From: Phytophthora colocasiae
Lineage: Eukaryota > Oomycota > Peronosporomycetes > Peronosporales > Peronosporaceae
Assembly (NCBI GenBank): GCA_018806915.1
Contig: JAGKQI010000094.1
Location: 434,001 to 498,000 of the forward strand
Length of the DNA: 64,000 nt
Direction of reading: 5' to 3'
The translations under genes were made by a program, and so were the position numbers. Shown here one piece after another: positions 8,763 through 19,001 of this stretch. Under the pieces are notes generated by a model, which worked only from the letters and a program-made list of their open reading frames with translations, was not told where the DNA came from and did not search any database. Each line of letters begins with the position of its first letter. Position 1 is the first letter of the stretch.

Positions 8763-11700
8763 ATGAGACGAAGCAAGACGAAGGCACCACGATCAAAGTC
8801 CAGTCGGTTATCCAGGAGAAGTCGTCCGCCAGTAAATCGGTCAAATTTCCACGCAAACTCCAATTCGGTTCTCCAACTAGCGGAGGTGGCGTCTTTTCTT
8901 CACCCTGTCCCAACTCAGCCAATCAATTCACGTCAAAAAATCCCAACAAGCTCACACGCTCACTTTGCGATATCGCGGCTGCTGAGCGCTCCAATGGAAG
9001 CTACCACGTCGTCACACATATCTCCTACGGCCGTACCTGCTGCTCAGGCCGCCCCAGGGTCAAGTATCACCTCCAAACATGGTTCAAACGTCGCTGGCAG
9101 TCAATCTGACATCCCTAAGCAGTCTTCGGGAGGGGATAATGTACAACCAGGAAGTGGGAAAGCGCAGGAAGGCGGGAGTAATGATGAACACCGCGATGAA
9201 AGCACAGCAAGCGACATCTTGGGTCTCGGCAAAGTGCGCACAGCTCCCATAACATCGGTTGAAGCTTCCCGATTGAACGTATCAAGCCGACTCGGCCCGG
9301 GTGGTCCCAAGCAAACGCCTATCAGTCTCACCATAGCGGACTTCTGCTCTGCGGAGGACACTCGTCTGGTCGGGATTCCTGCAGTTGCGAATCATTTGGG
9401 GCGAAGTCGTTTCTTCCAAGATGGCTATGGTGGACTGGAAATGCTGGCACAAGTGGAGCGCCTCTCGACTTCGGAAAAGGCGATGTTATTCCAGTTCTTT
9501 GACGAGAGCGATGATTTGAACGAACACATCCTGACTCCAAGATCCGATTCACTTCAAGGTCCTGAGCTGGAAACTTTGTTGGCCGATCTCTCTTTTCGTC
9601 GTCAGATGGCAAGCGTCCTGACCGAATTTGATCCTGAAAACTTCGCCCAACGTGTCTTCGGCACTGTATCCGCTCTACGTCGAGTCACTGAGAAGTTGAG
9701 CCGAGTCCAAGCAGAACTCGAGAGCGCCGAAGAATCCGTTCGAGATGCTAGTGGTCATCAGGATGTCTTAGACTCACTCAGGCGTGAATTCCAGTTGGAT
9801 CTCGCTTCTCGCGATCAACGTATCGCGAATCTGGAAGTTGAGAAAACAGAGATCATTCGAAACTTTCGTGAAGACACTTTGAAGTTGTTGCAGGAGCACG
9901 ATCGTGCCAAACGCGGGCATCGCACCCAGATTGAAGACTTACGTCGCCAAGTGGAAATGGAAAAATCTCGTCGCCGGAGTTTGGAATCTCAGCTAGCTCG
10001 GTCTGCCTTCAACCCGGTCGATTTGATGAACTTTCTTGGGGCAGAGAACCACACCCAAGTCCAGATGAATTGGGAACGTCTGCTGGGCCTTTTGAATCAC
10101 TTCCGAGATGGAGATCCTGTGGATCCAACATGGCGCACAGTGATCACAGTGATGACCCCTGATGATTTTCGCCCTTCATTTCCGGCATACGTTCGAATGA
10201 TTCGCCCGGACGACGATGGAGACTCTAAAGAATCCGATCCATCGCCACCGCCTCTCGTCGACCTTACTGGAAATGTTTCGTCTGAAAGTTCGGGCAAGTC
10301 ATCATCCAAGAAACGGTCACCTTCTGGAGGTTCATCATCAAAGTCAAAAGAGTCCACGAAATCTCGGAAAGCTCCACTCCACATGCAAAGTCGACCATCA
10401 GGCTGGGATAGTGATTCTCAATTGGATTGTCGTCCTGATGATGCTCAAGTTCTCTGGACGCAAGCTGAGGCACGTCAGTCTCTTTCTGACCATCCAGTCG
10501 CCTGGGAAGATCTTCGAATGGATCTTCAAATGATGATGATCTCTGGTGTGAAGTATCCTGGTGCTCGTGAATGGTTGGAAGAAGATCGTAGTGCACACAC
10601 GCGTTTCGAACTGGAGCCTCTCGTAGCCATGTTGGTCCGGATGATGTTCTGGAACAAGCTGGATGAAGTCTTCTGGACTAAGTACGTCCCGAGACGCTAC
10701 TACAACTTGGCAGAATCGGTATTGGAGCAACTTTTCATGGATGAACGAGAGCCGGAATACTGGGGCCCCTTGGTTGAACAAGAATGTGTTCTCGAGGAGA
10801 TTCTCGGTCCAGACGACCCCAATGAACAACCGGATGACAAGTCTAAAGATGGTGATTTCAATCCGGATGAAAACGAGGAGCCAGATGATGATGATGAACC
10901 GTTTCCACCTCCATCACCTCCAACACGACACTCCGGTTACCGTCGACTCCGTCCGAGCGACTCATCAAGTTCGACTTCGACTGCAGGGAAGAAGCGACGG
11001 TCATCGGACTCCAAAAGTACAGTTCTCGCTCGTCGACACTTTGAAAGTCTTACACCACTGGAGAAGGAGATCATTGAAGTGCCGAGTTCAGGGGAAACCT
11101 CTTGGAGACACTACGGAATCCGGATGAAGTGGAGTGATCCGCTTGGAGGTCACGCCCGGCAGACTCCGGGTCTTCCTGACTATTCTCCGAATCGTTATGA
11201 TGTGAAGATCCTGAAATCACGTTCGTGGAGTATGGATCGACAGTTGCAGCGGCTTCTCTTGGATGCCCCTTGGAATGACGTGTACTCGCGACGTCCTCAG
11301 GAGTTATATTTTCACACTCGTGACGATTTGGATGAAGAAGCTCGGGATGCGCTATATGACTGGACCAATTTCGTCGCTGGTGATTCGAGGGCCTTCTGGT
11401 ACACTTACCACTGGTTAACGCTTGACGGATCGCCATCTGCTCCATTGCCTATCCGGAAAGCTCAAGACAAACGGACCAATGTCCATTCGGTCTTCCGAAA
11501 AAGAGCTTTGGCACTACTCACTCGAGTGAAGTCTCGTCTTCCGGACTCTATTTGGTTCGAGCCTGGTGTGTGGAACTTCCCAAACAAGTTATGCCACTGG
11601 ATCTTGATGGACCCCGGTCATCTCAACCCGTCTACCGGTCATCCATACACACTCGAAGAGCAGCTGAATATGTTGGACAGGCAAGAACCTGGACGTGCGC

Positions 11701-11819
11701 AGTGGGTTTACTGCAGCACCGAAGAAGAACGAATTGCTCATGTTCCGGATGAACTTCGGGCCAAGCTGATCCCAGTCGAGCAGCGCATCCAGTTTTCCGA
11801 TCTCTGGAGCGAAGACTAA
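8763..11819 (+). CDS. Antisense passenger ORF of the Gypsy element, 1018 codons, unknown function
   Basis: A long intact ORF is transcribed opposite to gag-pol and starts 59 bp inside the 3' LTR. The protein has a basic, Ser-rich N-terminus (an internal ATG near 8994 is an alternative start), a middle region with a long coiled coil (about residues 310-410), a Ser/Lys-rich linker, and two acidic Asp/Glu-rich patches (around 490 and 690-720). It ends in a Trp/Tyr-rich globular part with WRHYGIRMKWSDPLGG and HWILMDPGHLNPSTGHPY. I recognise no enzyme, zinc finger, signal peptide or envelope-type membrane helix. The unbroken reading frame inside a young element suggests selection. Antisense ORFs in the same place are known in plant Tat-type elements such as Grande; whether the protein is related is unknown. 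Confidence 0.75.
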   Translation: MRRSKTKAPRSKSSRLSRRSRPPVNRSNFHANSNSVLQLAEVASFLHPVPTQPINSRQKIPTSSHAHFAISRLLSAPMEATTSSHISPTAVPAAQAAPGSSITSKHGSNVAGSQSDIPKQSSGGDNVQPGSGKAQEGGSNDEHRDESTASDILGLGKVRTAPITSVEASRLNVSSRLGPGGPKQTPISLTIADFCSAEDTRLVGIPAVANHLGRSRFFQDGYGGLEMLAQVERLSTSEKAMLFQFFDESDDLNEHILTPRSDSLQGPELETLLADLSFRRQMASVLTEFDPENFAQRVFGTVSALRRVTEKLSRVQAELESAEESVRDASGHQDVLDSLRREFQLDLASRDQRIANLEVEKTEIIRNFREDTLKLLQEHDRAKRGHRTQIEDLRRQVEMEKSRRRSLESQLARSAFNPVDLMNFLGAENHTQVQMNWERLLGLLNHFRDGDPVDPTWRTVITVMTPDDFRPSFPAYVRMIRPDDDGDSKESDPSPPPLVDLTGNVSSESSGKSSSKKRSPSGGSSSKSKESTKSRKAPLHMQSRPSGWDSDSQLDCRPDDAQVLWTQAEARQSLSDHPVAWEDLRMDLQMMMISGVKYPGAREWLEEDRSAHTRFELEPLVAMLVRMMFWNKLDEVFWTKYVPRRYYNLAESVLEQLFMDEREPEYWGPLVEQECVLEEILGPDDPNEQPDDKSKDGDFNPDENEEPDDDDEPFPPPSPPTRHSGYRRLRPSDSSSSTSTAGKKRRSSDSKSTVLARRHFESLTPLEKEIIEVPSSGETSWRHYGIRMKWSDPLGGHARQTPGLPDYSPNRYDVKILKSRSWSMDRQLQRLLLDAPWNDVYSRRPQELYFHTRDDLDEEARDALYDWTNFVAGDSRAFWYTYHWLTLDGSPSAPLPIRKAQDKRTNVHSVFRKRALALLTRVKSRLPDSIWFEPGVWNFPNKLCHWILMDPGHLNPSTGHPYTLEEQLNMLDRQEPGRAQWVYCSTEEERIAHVPDELRAKLIPVEQRIQFSDLWSED

Positions 11820-12082
11820 GATCCAACTCCGGATGAAGGTCATCTCAATTCTGCATGTTTCCACGTAGCAATCACTTTTAACCATCCAAAATGCACTCAT
11901 TTCATCTCGTAACATCTCCAGTAATCATCTCGTTAATTTCCTTTGAAGTCCCATGTAATCTCTCGAAACTCACCTCACGACAACTTCCATGATAATCATA
12001 ATCCAATCGTAATCAAAACAAAATTCAATCGAAAACACACTTCCAATCGATCCACCCGGACATTCACATGACATGTGAACGT
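11820..12082. other. Convergent spacer between the antisense ORF and pol
   Basis: 263 bp AT-rich, with repeated AATCRT and CAATCG words. The antisense ORF and pol end tail-to-tail here, so both transcripts would need 3' processing signals in or near this spacer. No gene is seen. Confidence 0.5.
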
Positions 12083-15000
12083 CTAAGCTCGGGGATGATC
12101 ATCCCCAGCCTGCATCGCCTGGAACCTCGCCCGCGCCCGCGCTCCTTGGTTAAATTCATAGAGTAGGGCACCGCAGCTAAGTTGCGATACAGGTAGCCAT
12201 TCAGGTTCGTCATATCCTTTCCACTTCACCAGATATTCTCGGGTCCTCTTGGAGGTACGAGTCCGCTTCGACCATCTCAGGTCCAAAATCTTTTCAACTT
12301 CGTACTCGTCGTTTCCAACGTCAGGCTCCCAGCTATCTTCTGGAAGAAGAGCAGCATCGAAGTCATCGTCGTCTTCCACTTGGACTTCACCGGTTGGGCG
12401 TCTGGGGAATACGGCTCGTGGCTTTAGACGACTTATGTGTACCCATGGGTTGACACGGTACCCCGTGTCCTCGACCCTGAGTTTCACTAGATAGTCGTCA
12501 TGAACTTCTTCAACTCGAAAAGGTCCATGCCACATGTGAGCTAATTTCCGACTCAAACCAGTCTGAACCTTCGGAATATATAACCAGACGGAGTCTCCCT
12601 TCTCGAATCCAGACTTCAGTCTCTCAGACAAATCTTTCCATCTCTGAGTTTGAACTTCCGAACGATGACGTTTGGCCTTCTTTTGGAGATCTTCAGCAAA
12701 CGCAATCGCATAACTGTAGTCGCGTTGCATTTTTCGTCTCCACTCGTAGGCCGTCCTCTCCGGAAGATTGTGGGGCTTTGGACCCAACATTGCCGAGATG
12801 GTATTCTGAGCGTCCCAGCCGTGGACCAGGTAGAATGGGGTCTCCAACCGGGTAGCATCGAAGGATGTGTTCAAAGCAAACATGAGCCTCTCCACGTGGT
12901 CGTCCCAGTCGCTCTGGTCTGCTTTCATGATATAAGCTCGGATACTCCGGACGACCGTCTGGACTGACCGTTCTTGCTGACCGTTAGCTTGCGGACGATA
13001 TCCCAGGGTGGCTCTTTGAAGACTTCCGAGTAGATTCCGGAAACATTCGAAGACAGTACTCATGAACCGCGGATCTTGGTCATGTCGAATCATCGAACTC
13101 GCTCCAAACCGTTGGAACACCACCTGCTCATAAACCTCGGCGACGTCCTGGGCAGTTGTCGAATTCATCGGTTTGCACATGACATATCCGGAGAACATAT
13201 CTTGGAAGAGAAGCAGAAAAGTATTTCCGCGGGCCGACTTCGGAAGATGCGTGACGAAATCCATCGAAACGACTTCAAATGGGTAGGATGGCTCGATATT
13301 TCCGGGTGACGGACCGTCATTCGGAGGTCGTCCCTTTCCACTTGCACAATCCACACACTCCTTCACATGTCGTTCCACATCGGCATACATTCCTGGCCAA
13401 TAATATTCCGAAAGAAGTTTCTCATGAGTCCGGCGGATCCCTTGATGACCTCCTTGGAAATCTTCGTGAGCATAATGAAGCATGTCGGGGCGCAAAGATT
13501 CTGGCACGACGAGTCGGAGTTCTCCCAAGAATTCTCGAGGTCGTTTTTGACTAATCGTCGACAACCGGTAAAGAACACCTCGACTGTCCAATGTGAACAG
13601 GTCGGCTACCTTGGCGATCTTCTGGAGTCTTCGGCGTGAAAACCTTTCGAGATCACCTTTCAGAAAACTTTTCAGCTCGGACAAGTATTCATCCGCATCC
13701 TGATGTGCCTTGATCCTCCGCCATCGCTCGGCCTGAAATTCCAACGGACCCATGGGGACTTCATCTGGACGTCCCGGGTCGGTATCCCCAGCTTGTGCAA
13801 TGGCTGCCATAACTCTTGCAGCAGGAGGGAGGGGGGCGGATTCTGGTCCCGGAAGACTTTGATCATCTGAAATTTGAACTCCGGATGATACATCTTTTAA
13901 AGTCTCTTTCTCTTCCGAGCCGTCCACCTTCACCAGTTTCTCTGCAATCTTGGACACATGCTCCAGATGATTCAGGTCACTTTCGTCCCGAACTTCCCAC
14001 GACTCGTCTAGTAGGAGAGTCTTCGAAGTCAGGTAGTCGGCAGCCTGGTTATATTCTCGCTTCAGATGTACGAAACGGATCTTTCGGAACTTATCTTTCA
14101 GAGTCTCCGCCTCCGCGAGATGTTTCTGGAGATGTGGTTGGTTGCAGTTGATTAACCCCTGGACTTGTTGAATTACAATCCTGGAATCACCAACCACTAC
14201 CAACTCATCGATACTCCGGTTGGACGCCATCAGCATGCCCTTCAGAAGTCCATGATACTCCGCGTCATTTACTGTGACGTTATCCAAAGTAAAACCACGA
14301 GCTTCGAGGACCTTCCAACCAGGCAGTTTCCACAGGATACAACCACAACTTCCTTTCCGGGTGGATGTCTTAGCAGCTCCATCAAAACTCAGGACGATAC
14401 CTTCGTAATCCGACTCTAACATTTCGATACTCATCACTGGAGGTTTCCGGATGCGTCCCTTGAGTGGAATCAGCGATTCCGAAATTTCGTCCAAATGTTC
14501 ACGCGGAGTGATGCCGGCACCCATAATAGCCGCTAAACCATCTTCGTCCTTTTGAACTTTTCGAATGTCCAAGTCCCAGTGAGATAGGGCAAGTCCCCAG
14601 GGCACACAGCGCCCATCGGCAGACTTTGAATTGATCACCCATTTCAAAACAGAATAACGGGTGTAGACAATCAACTTGGACTGTTCAACCAAACTCCGGA
14701 AAACTTGAAGCACTCTCAAGATCGCAATGACCTCCTTTTCCGCAATGTGATAGCGTAACTCGGAATCATTCAGAACTCGTCCAGTATACCTGACCGGATG
14801 AATCATCCCGTCATATTCCTGGGCGAGGACTGCGCAGGCGGCCCAAGCATTGGCGTGAGGAATAATCACAAACGGTCGGGTTCGGTCCGGATGACGCAGT
14901 AGCGGGGTCGAAATGATCTTGTGCTTCAAAAGTCCAAATGCTTCTTTGGCTTGGTCCAAATTCCGCCCTGCCTTGATCTGTTCGTCCGAAAGTTCATACA

Positions 15001-17884
15001 GAACTGCTGCGACCACCGGAAAATCTTCAATGAACTTGTGATAATAATTCAAACTCCCGAGGAACGACTGGACGCCTTTCAGAGTGGTCGGAAACGGAAG
15101 GTCCAAAACACCCTTTGCGATTTTCGGAGTAGCTCGAATACCTTCAGCACTTATCTCATGAGACAAGTATGGGATCGTCAATTTTCCAAACTCACTCTTC
15201 GGAAGACTCACCGAGATGTTCCAGTATCTGAGTCGAAATAGCAATGCATTCAGATCTTCACACAACTGGTCCCAAGTTGGAGCACCATGGGCGATGTCAT
15301 CGATATAGGAACTTCGTCCCAACACCGGACTCATCTGAGACGGGGCAGGTATATTCCGCTGAAACACAGTCATAGTATCCGAAAGATTTGGGACTTGGAA
15401 TCCAGCATCATGATGACCTTGGCCATTACCTTCCGGAAGATTCAGTTGTAAAAACTCCAAAACTTCAGAGTCCACTTGGGCTTCCTCTTCAGGAGGCAAT
15501 CTGACGAATCCCCACAGGCAGTTGTTAATTACTGCTTGATAAACCAGTGGTGCATTTTTGAGTCCAAATGGCATACGAATCCATTGGAAATGTCCGAATG
15601 GACATACGAAAGCTGAAATCAACTTTGCACGTTCCGACATTCGGATAGCCCAAAATCCACTTGCCATGTCGAGACTCATAAACCACATTGCACTTTCGAA
15701 ACCGATTAGAAGGTCGTCGATCAGCGGTAACGGATAGTTCGACAACAAGGTGAACCCATTCACGACTCGATAATCAATACACATCCGGATATCGACTCCA
15801 TTCTTCTTCAAGACGATAACGATCGGTGATGCCCAAGGAGATTCCGAATGTTCGATCAGTCCGGTCTCCAAAAGTTTCTTGAGCAACTCGTACACCTTGA
15901 CGGCCAAATGAGGTGCAATCGACCGTGGTCGTTGTGCAACAGGTTTAGCATCTCCAACATCCAAGTCGCAAATCACACCTCTCGCCGGAGCCGGGGTTGC
16001 ATTACCGTCCCCTAAGAAAATCTTCCGATGACGTTTCAGAATCTTCCGGAGTTTACGCTCTTCTTCTGGAGTCGTCTTTCCGGGTTCTCCAACGTCCGCC
16101 TTCTCGATGTCACAACTTGGAGCCAACTCATGTACTTCGGGAAGCATGACCAGTTGGTCCTTCAATTGGGACAACATGTCACTTCCCTCATGTACATACA
16201 CGGCTGGTTCCAAATTCAACTCTTCTGCACTCACGTGCAAACACCGGGTGAACTTGGTTTCCAATCTCCGAATGGCTCGATTCAACATGTCTGACTGGAC
16301 ATTCTCTCCAAAAGATCTCCTAGGGGGTTCGAATTCTTCCTCCAGAGCCATATCTTCTGAAGGGTCGTCCCCTGTCAAGTCCTCATCCACAGTAATCGCA
16401 TCGAAAAATTCATCATCATCCGAACTTTCAAAAACGGACCCATCATCTCCATCTGGAACTTCATCACAAGTTTCGTATTCTTCAGGATCTGGCTCCACAA
16501 CTCGCGGAGGGTCGTCAGGTTCTGAAACTTCATCGATAGTCGGGAGTTCTTCTCGAACAGAATCATCCGGAATTTTCGGGGGTGGAACTTGAAGTTGGAC
16601 CATGTGCACGTTTAAGCTTCCTCGGGGTGGCCTTACCAACAATTTCTTGGGCCACGAGTAGGTTGTTCTTTGGACACATGGTGGTCCGGACTCGGACAGC
16701 ATCTGCATGTACTTCTGTTGTCGGAGCTGCTCCTGTCTGGAGTTGGTATTCTCATAGATCAGGACCTCCCATTCTCGATACCTCTTAAGTCCTGGCCTCA
16801 CAAAACGTCCAAAAGGATAACATCCGTACTCCACAATCTGGGCGACTGTGGTGTTCGGTCCCATCCAGACGTCCTTCTCCGAAATGTTCACCACTCGAAC
16901 GGCGACTGCCCAAGATCGGGCACCATAAATAAGCTGCGTCACCCATCGGTCACCACGCCCAGCCCACACAACTTCACGTTGTGGATTACACTGGCCATAA
17001 TTGATCCGGATGACAGCTTGCTCGCCCGGTTGGAGGCATATCGTCCCTGATGGTCGCACGTCCAGCCGAAGTTCTTTCCTTTGTTGGTCGAACGTTCTTC
17101 CGGACATCACATTCTCTTCATCTGGAAGTTGCACCAAGCCTTCTCGAACACACAATCGGACTCCAGCCGAATACATGAAGTCCATTCCGAGAAGCATGTC
17201 AACACCTTCGCCGATGTTGGCAACCCACAATTCCAAAACATACACCACGTTCAGTCCCAAAGTCACCTTCACTTCAGTCCGAGCAGAGATGATTGTCGGC
17301 ACTCCTCCCAATCCGGACACCCGGAGCTGCTTCTGGAAGTCCAACTTGAGTTTGAGTCTACGCGCAAGATCCAAACTCAGCATACTTACTGAAGCTCCGG
17401 AGTCCAAAAGAATCTCTGTCCGACAGTTGTTCACCGCACCATGTACCATAGCAACCCTTTTCGAATTCTCCGAACGATGTTCTTCCCACCATCCATAACT
17501 CTCACCGGGTTTGAGCCTGAACTCGACAGGAGTGTCATCCGTGTTATCTGGATGCCAGTCGTATAAAAGGTCAGGGTCATCACCAACTGGAGTGGGGTCT
17601 TCTTTCGGGAAAATGGTCATGCATTGATGGTTAACTTGTCGTCTCAACTCAGGTCCAACGTACGCTAAAACACACAATTCTGGGGTTTTCTTGAACCCGG
17701 CGCGTTCTGGATCCCCATCCAGCGGGCTTAGTGGTTTAACGGTTTCTCCACAGAATCGGCGTCCGGATCCAGAAGTTGATTCCGGATGGCGGTCGGCAGG
17801 TCCAGCGCACCTTGTTGGATGAGACTCTTGATGTCTTGGAGTGCCTTGTACTCTCCACATGATCCTTCGTGATACCGGTGACAA
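12083..17884 (-). CDS. pol: Gypsy pol polyprotein: PR-RT-RNH-aRNH-IN-chromodomain
   Basis: An uninterrupted frame of about 1933 codons. In order: aspartic protease LLDSGASVSML (near residue 160), RT with SLDMASGFWAIRM, MPFGLKNAP and the YIDD active site (near 860), and a connecting RNase H (near 1005) in which the first catalytic Asp position reads IIPHANAWAA and a later one reads VYTRYSVLKWV, so it looks inactive. A second RNase H follows, with SFDGAAK (near 1165), NDAEYHG and VVGDSRIVIQQVQG, whose acidic residues are present. The integrase has an HHCC-type zinc region, SMDFVTHL, HDQDPRF and PQANGQQERS. A chromodomain (YLVKWKGYDEPEWLP) lies near 1880. It overlaps the nucleocapsid frame by 157 bp in the -1 frame, so it is probably made by frameshifting rather than from its own start. 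Confidence 0.93.
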   Translation of the reverse strand: MSPVSRRIMWRVQGTPRHQESHPTRCAGPADRHPESTSGSGRRFCGETVKPLSPLDGDPERAGFKKTPELCVLAYVGPELRRQVNHQCMTIFPKEDPTPVGDDPDLLYDWHPDNTDDTPVEFRLKPGESYGWWEEHRSENSKRVAMVHGAVNNCRTEILLDSGASVSMLSLDLARRLKLKLDFQKQLRVSGLGGVPTIISARTEVKVTLGLNVVYVLELWVANIGEGVDMLLGMDFMYSAGVRLCVREGLVQLPDEENVMSGRTFDQQRKELRLDVRPSGTICLQPGEQAVIRINYGQCNPQREVVWAGRGDRWVTQLIYGARSWAVAVRVVNISEKDVWMGPNTTVAQIVEYGCYPFGRFVRPGLKRYREWEVLIYENTNSRQEQLRQQKYMQMLSESGPPCVQRTTYSWPKKLLVRPPRGSLNVHMVQLQVPPPKIPDDSVREELPTIDEVSEPDDPPRVVEPDPEEYETCDEVPDGDDGSVFESSDDDEFFDAITVDEDLTGDDPSEDMALEEEFEPPRRSFGENVQSDMLNRAIRRLETKFTRCLHVSAEELNLEPAVYVHEGSDMLSQLKDQLVMLPEVHELAPSCDIEKADVGEPGKTTPEEERKLRKILKRHRKIFLGDGNATPAPARGVICDLDVGDAKPVAQRPRSIAPHLAVKVYELLKKLLETGLIEHSESPWASPIVIVLKKNGVDIRMCIDYRVVNGFTLLSNYPLPLIDDLLIGFESAMWFMSLDMASGFWAIRMSERAKLISAFVCPFGHFQWIRMPFGLKNAPLVYQAVINNCLWGFVRLPPEEEAQVDSEVLEFLQLNLPEGNGQGHHDAGFQVPNLSDTMTVFQRNIPAPSQMSPVLGRSSYIDDIAHGAPTWDQLCEDLNALLFRLRYWNISVSLPKSEFGKLTIPYLSHEISAEGIRATPKIAKGVLDLPFPTTLKGVQSFLGSLNYYHKFIEDFPVVAAVLYELSDEQIKAGRNLDQAKEAFGLLKHKIISTPLLRHPDRTRPFVIIPHANAWAACAVLAQEYDGMIHPVRYTGRVLNDSELRYHIAEKEVIAILRVLQVFRSLVEQSKLIVYTRYSVLKWVINSKSADGRCVPWGLALSHWDLDIRKVQKDEDGLAAIMGAGITPREHLDEISESLIPLKGRIRKPPVMSIEMLESDYEGIVLSFDGAAKTSTRKGSCGCILWKLPGWKVLEARGFTLDNVTVNDAEYHGLLKGMLMASNRSIDELVVVGDSRIVIQQVQGLINCNQPHLQKHLAEAETLKDKFRKIRFVHLKREYNQAADYLTSKTLLLDESWEVRDESDLNHLEHVSKIAEKLVKVDGSEEKETLKDVSSGVQISDDQSLPGPESAPLPPAARVMAAIAQAGDTDPGRPDEVPMGPLEFQAERWRRIKAHQDADEYLSELKSFLKGDLERFSRRRLQKIAKVADLFTLDSRGVLYRLSTISQKRPREFLGELRLVVPESLRPDMLHYAHEDFQGGHQGIRRTHEKLLSEYYWPGMYADVERHVKECVDCASGKGRPPNDGPSPGNIEPSYPFEVVSMDFVTHLPKSARGNTFLLLFQDMFSGYVMCKPMNSTTAQDVAEVYEQVVFQRFGASSMIRHDQDPRFMSTVFECFRNLLGSLQRATLGYRPQANGQQERSVQTVVRSIRAYIMKADQSDWDDHVERLMFALNTSFDATRLETPFYLVHGWDAQNTISAMLGPKPHNLPERTAYEWRRKMQRDYSYAIAFAEDLQKKAKRHRSEVQTQRWKDLSERLKSGFEKGDSVWLYIPKVQTGLSRKLAHMWHGPFRVEEVHDDYLVKLRVEDTGYRVNPWVHISRLKPRAVFPRRPTGEVQVEDDDDFDAALLPEDSWEPDVGNDEYEVEKILDLRWSKRTRTSKRTREYLVKWKGYDEPEWLPVSQLSCGALLYEFNQGARARARFQAMQAGDDHPRA

Positions 17885-18917
17885 TAGTCACATTGGCGCG
17901 TCCGGCAGAATCTGACCGGATGTCCTTTCTTATGACAACGTTCGCACTCGATGTCAGCCCAACAGTCCTCCTTGACATGCCCGAAGTTTCGACAATTCTC
18001 GCAGAATCTTGCGGAGTAAGTCGGGCTTTTGAAACCATGTCGTTTGGTGTCCGGATGGTCTCCAGGTGATCGAGGTTTCCACCCAGAATCTTCGAGAATC
18101 TTGTATACCGCGTTCGAAAGATCGTCCATAGTCAGGAAAGAGTCATCCGGACCGTCATCAGTCTTCGAAGTAGTCGAGGTGGACATGGTCTCCGGTGGTG
18201 GCTTCTCTTCCTCATCTTGGAACCTCACATGTCGATCGTCATCTTCCGAGCCTTCATCATCTCGAGCGAGGTATGCTCTACCTGTCCGCTTGGACCGGAA
18301 CTTGTCTCGAGGAACGTTGTCTGCCCGGAAGTCTCGCTTCGGAGGTGGCGTATCATATTCGTCATCCAAAGTCAAGTCTTCATGCTGCCGTAAGACGTAC
18401 TCGACATCTTTCAAGCTTCGGAGTCGTTGTCCTTGGAGCGTCATCCGAAGTCTGGAGTCCAGAAGTTTCTTGATGAACACCTTAAGTGACTTTCGCGCTG
18501 TCTACTCGATCCATCGATGTCGACTCCAGCTCGATCCGCCACCTTGTTGAGTCGGTAGTAGAAATCCAGTGGAGACTCGTTCTTCTTTTGGACCATCGTA
18601 TAGTAACGTTCAGCGTCGGAAGTCTTCGCCTTGCAGTATCGCTCCTTGAACGCCTTCAGAAAATCCTTCCACTTCCGGCGAACTTTCGGGGTAAGGTTGG
18701 CGCGCCAGTTCCGGACAGCAGGGGACAGCTTCAATTTCATTTCGTATATCTTCACGCTGTCTGTCCAGCCTCCTTGAACTGACATACTTTGGAACCTTTC
18801 CAACCATCTCATCCGAGTGGCCAGCGGCGCCTTCTCGTCAAAATCTTCCAGAGTGCTCGCATTCACAAACGGCTTGAACAGGTACGTAGTGGTTCCATTC
18901 GGGCCGGTCGTAGTCAT
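17728..18917 (-). CDS. gag: Gypsy gag, capsid and nucleocapsid part (one frameshift)
   Basis: The region from 18917 to about 18481 encodes a retrotransposon capsid-like segment (ATRMRWLERFQSMSVQGGW, and FLKAFKERYCKA). From 18480 to 17728 another frame continues with IKKLLDSRLRMTL, an acidic linker, and two zinc-knuckle-like motifs: CENCRNFGHVKEDC and CERCHKKGHPVRFC. The two frames join near 18480, where one missing A explains the shift. The region upstream to 19001 is in frame with the capsid start. The stop at 17728 overlaps pol. Confidence 0.8.
17734..17740 (-). promoter_or_regulatory. Candidate -1 frameshift heptamer GTTAAAC between gag and pol
   Basis: In the gag frame the heptamer reads G TTA AAC, one codon (CAC) before the gag stop TAA (17730-17728). 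GTTAAAC is a known -1 slippery heptamer in a nidovirus. Slipping back one base joins the nucleocapsid frame to the pol frame at KPLSPLDGDPER. A downstream structure was not evaluated. Confidence 0.45.
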
Positions 18918-19001
18918 AACTCCGGGAGATGTGTCTTCGAAAGAGCTGCTATCTGAACTTGGGGAGTCGGAGTCACTGCCAGAGTCGGAGCTCGAACTGG
19001 A

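Noticed and set aside
16107..16592. Ser-rich plus-strand ORF inside pol, and similar ones at 17001-17498 and 18029-18550
   Set aside because: Shadows of acidic or basic coding sequence on the minus strand; pol and gag have clear domains.
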